In this document: in pieces, positions 62,201 to 64,000 of the stretch
How the letters are laid out: the number at the start of each line of letters is the position of its first letter
Numbering within the stretch: the first letter of the stretch is position 1
Made by a program: the position numbers and the translations under genes
Notes under the pieces: generated by a model
Databases searched by the model: none
Told to the model about the DNA's origin: nothing
The model's input: only the letters and a program-made list of their open reading frames with translations
Assembly (NCBI GenBank): GCA_030848705.1
Contig: CM061245.1
Span: 38,258,711 to 38,322,710, forward strand
Direction: 5' to 3'
DNA: 64,000 nucleotides
From: Heracleum sosnowskyi
Taxonomy: Eukaryota > Streptophyta > Magnoliopsida > Apiales > Apiaceae

Positions 62201-64000
62201 GATGTTGAGCTATCTTCGAGAACTCATCAATCTGTGCCACATTAAGATTTTGAATGGCTTCCTCTGTCAAGTGGGAGGGCACAGATGATGATCCTGAAGG
62301 CCTGTCATGGTGCACAGGCTTCAGCCATTCTGACATTGTGGCCTGAGCCAAGTGAGAGCTAGTGCTAGGCACTTCATGAGATGTGTGAGTTTGAGTCTCC
62401 TCCAGCCTTGGAATGGCTGTAGGGTCTGATGTTATCTCCATTGAAATGGGATGTGTTACAACATCAGCCCTATATGTCTGTGAAGACAGTTCCACATCCC
62501 TAAGGATGGGAGAATTTGGCACAGAGTCTCCAGTGAAAACTGGTGAATCCTCCATGTTTGTGTTGGTGTCATTAGGATATGCCTCAGCATGCATTCCCTG
62601 ACCAACTGAATGTGGGTCCTGAGTGGTGAGCACAGTGTCAAGCACCATGTCACTTGAAGTTGGCTCAATCACAGGGCTGGATTGTGATTGATCAAGGGCA
62701 AGATTGTCATGAGAATGACTCTCTTGTTCAGAAGAAATTTTAGTGGAAGAATCTGAGAGAGAAGTGGGGTTCAGATTAGATTTTAGCAACTCCCCCTGAG
62801 AAATAGGAGGAGTTTCAACATTGATGTGCGCTCCACTTAGTGTTTGATCACCCTTATCACTCCTAGGGTCAAGAGTGAGGTCTTGACCCTGTGCAGACTC
62901 GTTACAACTTGCAGTGGGGAGGCTGCTCTTTTCAATACCCATGACCTGTTGAGAGGCCATAGACAGTAGCAGGTGTACCCCTTTTTGCACATCTGAATCC
63001 TGTTGAGAGGATGCAGTGGTGGCTACAGATTTTGATTTCTTCTTTGGTCTGGTGAGAGGTGACTCAGGAATCTCACTTGCTAACTCTACAGATTCATGGA
63101 TAATAGCTAGGGTTCTCTTCTTCTTCTTTTTAGTAACATCAACCTTTTGAGAGATTGATGCACTTGGCTGACTATCCTCTACAGTGGTGTTTACAGTGGG
63201 GTTGCTGGATGGGATAGGGAGGCTTGGGTTAGACTGTGATGCTCCTTCAGTCTCAGCCTCCCCTGTCCAGGAAAGAGCATGGTATATGGGCTTATCAAGT
63301 GGATAAGACGCGAATGTGTCCTGCATATGCGGGGTCACACTCAAGATCACATCCACTTGATTCCTTGTGTCCAATGAACCAAACAGAATCTTGGACATGG
63401 ACTTGGAATAAGCCATCTTTGATTTATCAATACCCTCCAAGTCATGGACATTAGCATCAAGATAATTTAAAATAACTTGAAGAAAGCGAGGGTAAAAGAT
63501 GTCATTACCTCTTCCACGGACTGTCCTCCCTAGCCTTTGAGTCAATTCCTTGAGGATTATTGCTCCAACATTGATTTCCTGATTGTAGGCTAGGGAATAG
63601 GCCAGCTTCACAGCAATGTGACTGATATGGTCCCATCCTGTCTTTCTGCAAAGGAACACCTTCTGGAGTGCATCAAATAGAAATGACCACTCCCTTCTTA
63701 CAAACTTCTTATTCAGCTTTCCAGTATCTATCTCATCAGCATACTGAATGAAGGTCATGAAGTCTACTATTTGAGCATCAGTAGCTTCTTGGTCATGACC
63801 CTCCACCTTGAACCCTAATGCTTCATTTATCTCCTTCTCCCCAAACTGGAAGTGTTTGCCTCCAATTGAACAAGCTATCTCCTGGAACGAAGTTCCATCT
63901 TCCCTGGCCATTGTAGAAACCAACGCCGTTCGCCAAAATCCTTCCAATACATCAACATACAACGTGGGGTTCAAGGTTAGGGCTTGGCTGAGGTAGGAAT
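59280..64000 (-). CDS. Giant accessory ORF of element B (plant transposon-protein family), 5' end outside window
   Basis: Open from the window edge to the TAA at 59280: more than 1570 codons without a stop. The first visible residues (SYLSQALTLNPTLYVDVLEG, then FW) align with the start region of the remnant at 3822, so only about 50 residues should be missing. Parts: an N-terminal domain (about 1-200) with INEALGF and KFVRREWSFLFDALQKVFLC plus TGW, which fits the 'putative plant transposon protein' domain (PF20167, recalled); Ser/Thr/Pro-rich segments with basic runs KKKKKR and RPKKKSK (about 230-600); predicted coiled coil (about 650-880); Pro-rich and Lys-rich linkers; a C-terminal Glu/Lys coiled coil (about 1430-1564). 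It sits where Sireviruses carry an env-like ORF, but I see no signal peptide or membrane segment. Function unknown. Confidence 0.8.
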   Translation of the reverse strand, partial: SYLSQALTLNPTLYVDVLEGFWRTALVSTMAREDGTSFQEIACSIGGKHFQFGEKEINEALGFKVEGHDQEATDAQIVDFMTFIQYADEIDTGKLNKKFVRREWSFLFDALQKVFLCRKTGWDHISHIAVKLAYSLAYNQEINVGAIILKELTQRLGRTVRGRGNDIFYPRFLQVILNYLDANVHDLEGIDKSKMAYSKSMSKILFGSLDTRNQVDVILSVTPHMQDTFASYPLDKPIYHALSWTGEAETEGASQSNPSLPIPSSNPTVNTTVEDSQPSASISQKVDVTKKKKKRTLAIIHESVELASEIPESPLTRPKKKSKSVATTASSQQDSDVQKGVHLLLSMASQQVMGIEKSSLPTASCNESAQGQDLTLDPRSDKGDQTLSGAHINVETPPISQGELLKSNLNPTSLSDSSTKISSEQESHSHDNLALDQSQSSPVIEPTSSDMVLDTVLTTQDPHSVGQGMHAEAYPNDTNTNMEDSPVFTGDSVPNSPILRDVELSSQTYRADVVTHPISMEITSDPTAIPRLEETQTHTSHEVPSTSSHLAQATMSEWLKPVHHDRPSGSSSVPSHLTEEAIQNLNVAQIDEFSKIAQHLLTSNLPNADYEAILLCHKEDVEAQQEKIMNEAEPEGNVDAWLDSKRTVNLKDALAFVREEYLTSLGSNAKDLSPVAIYEAVNDVYKNQLKALHYLGKGLQSEISSLQEETDRSLTKLRNSYLSDFPKVDGILKEVQKTTTNVSMMDVTLAMVTDNIKKLASTLENQAKTTITTNAMLNVMWKNQYGDKLVDEVPLSDISKYDFARVKDQSLNSFKSQQLFSKVDGLEREVASLKDENRMLSTSLSHLNAKLDDQSTNTTNILLVQQQMMTSMMRSMNLPIPGETQDILSDPKPKGEKGKEVNVKKTGGAPTKQSKLKGKLIEETIKPINLPPVEVINAQGQKSTVTTTFYPSTMPKDISTSQPAIPTPIAKPTQATLITEAKLQEVANSNIYHDEAFLEFLKATYKNAQGDAQAYRKKLRESIKYFTVAVRKIRDVYLREIIMVCKDNCLWHLAFQTLEKLKFTEVSIILELIEKSGVNNKSLYNDLEMDQNQRLPEVIPKPRTVIFQSLSKVRSIDQLVIPKDLTMKNNTKINQVLQMLRAKKGVKTAEELEMINILQSFLIHGVLPESVTEKNKKKDGEDDDEEKTYRRRSHSRSDKDGPSDSSKSKSSKKSKDAGDDTKGAKETLKRTRSGIQQVKDIASSTLTTTQDSKSRVGTVSNDPPKSLSMTSEPELPQKKDEATKVISRKHFHKVTASGVLQWMKGKGMKLLPSDVALKTNSPCSRKVSLVKHLKIKSVPKRIRITKKTGKLTNVTGINVLPLDEDYDEDALAFLRAQRIFEVKVKLDHLEIKYTDGRERIMKQGSWQYFYKYELERINALLNFEEREERTWKIDIARYLKMHADYEENMRKENEKKKIQREKEMAEMEERAKELRQKGLCRVKQNPYIVEYKNSHGGQSKIRMEFLDSYVESALKAAIDDLEGSPLIEELIAREELQEAIIDLKRKEEIRKKKIYDDLLEKQLEAEVVEQQK

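Larger units (their letters stand above)
57850..64000 (-). mobile_element. Sirevirus-like Ty1/copia element B, 3' part
   Basis: The 3' LTR (57850-59126), polypurine tract (59127-59138) and a very long accessory ORF (59280 to beyond 64000) are visible. Pol and the 5' LTR lie outside. The AATTTGGGGGAGAT tract and the LTR end AGAGGGGGGGTGAATG agree with the Sirevirus-like elements A and the solo LTR. The accessory ORF is not broken, so this copy is younger or better kept than A. Confidence 0.8.

Overview
This is plant nuclear DNA, from a eudicot by general character. Spliced genes with GT..AG introns, initiator-tRNA-Met primer sites in Ty1/copia elements, a Tat-type Ty3/gypsy element, a Helitron end, LINEs, a hAT transposon and a plastid DNA scrap all point that way. 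The species cannot be named from the sequence. Most of the 64 kb is nested transposable elements; the host genes sit mainly between 43 and 53 kb.

Layout. 1-1.4 kb: decayed chromovirus-like Ty3/gypsy remnant (minus) containing a short stretch that reads like a poly(A)-binding protein. About 2.0-11.0 kb: decayed Sirevirus-like copia element A (minus) with its 5' LTR at 9884-10982, its pol split by a 1000-bp solo LTR (7189-8188, TSD CACAC), and pieces of a large accessory ORF downstream of pol. 11.0-11.4 kb: LINE piece. 12072-21063: complete, young copia element C (minus; 1565-bp LTRs, TSD TTATC, one 1.3k-residue Gag-Pol ORF) with an unusually structured leader. 22.0-24.0 kb: CYSTM-like gene or pseudogene pieces. 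24.3-27.3 kb: decayed LINE holding a hAT-like non-autonomous element. 27.8 kb: Helitron 3' end. 29255-42376: an inverted-repeat element holding chimeric plastid DNA and, inside it, a complete Tat-lineage gypsy element D (29749-41207, TSD GAAGT). Element D has dual RNase H, three kinds of tandem array, and a spliced antisense gene with its own TATA box.

43062-48524: nine-exon gene for a G3BP-like NTF2-RRM-RGG protein (491 aa). 50345-52879: two-exon DUF946/Vps62 gene (570 aa). Both look intact. 53599-57115: hAT element with an apparently complete two-exon transposase (679 aa), flanked on both sides by the same 320-bp host sequence. 57850-64000: 3' part of a second Sirevirus-like element B, with its 3' LTR, polypurine tract and an uninterrupted accessory ORF of more than 1570 codons that runs off the window.

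The most promising leads are: four hairpins in the element C leader with different stems but one shared loop motif; the repeat-hAT-repeat arrangement; the giant accessory ORF shared by elements A and B; and private short-motif arrays in each of the three Sirevirus-like LTRs. All exon boundaries, identities and repeat counts were worked out by eye.
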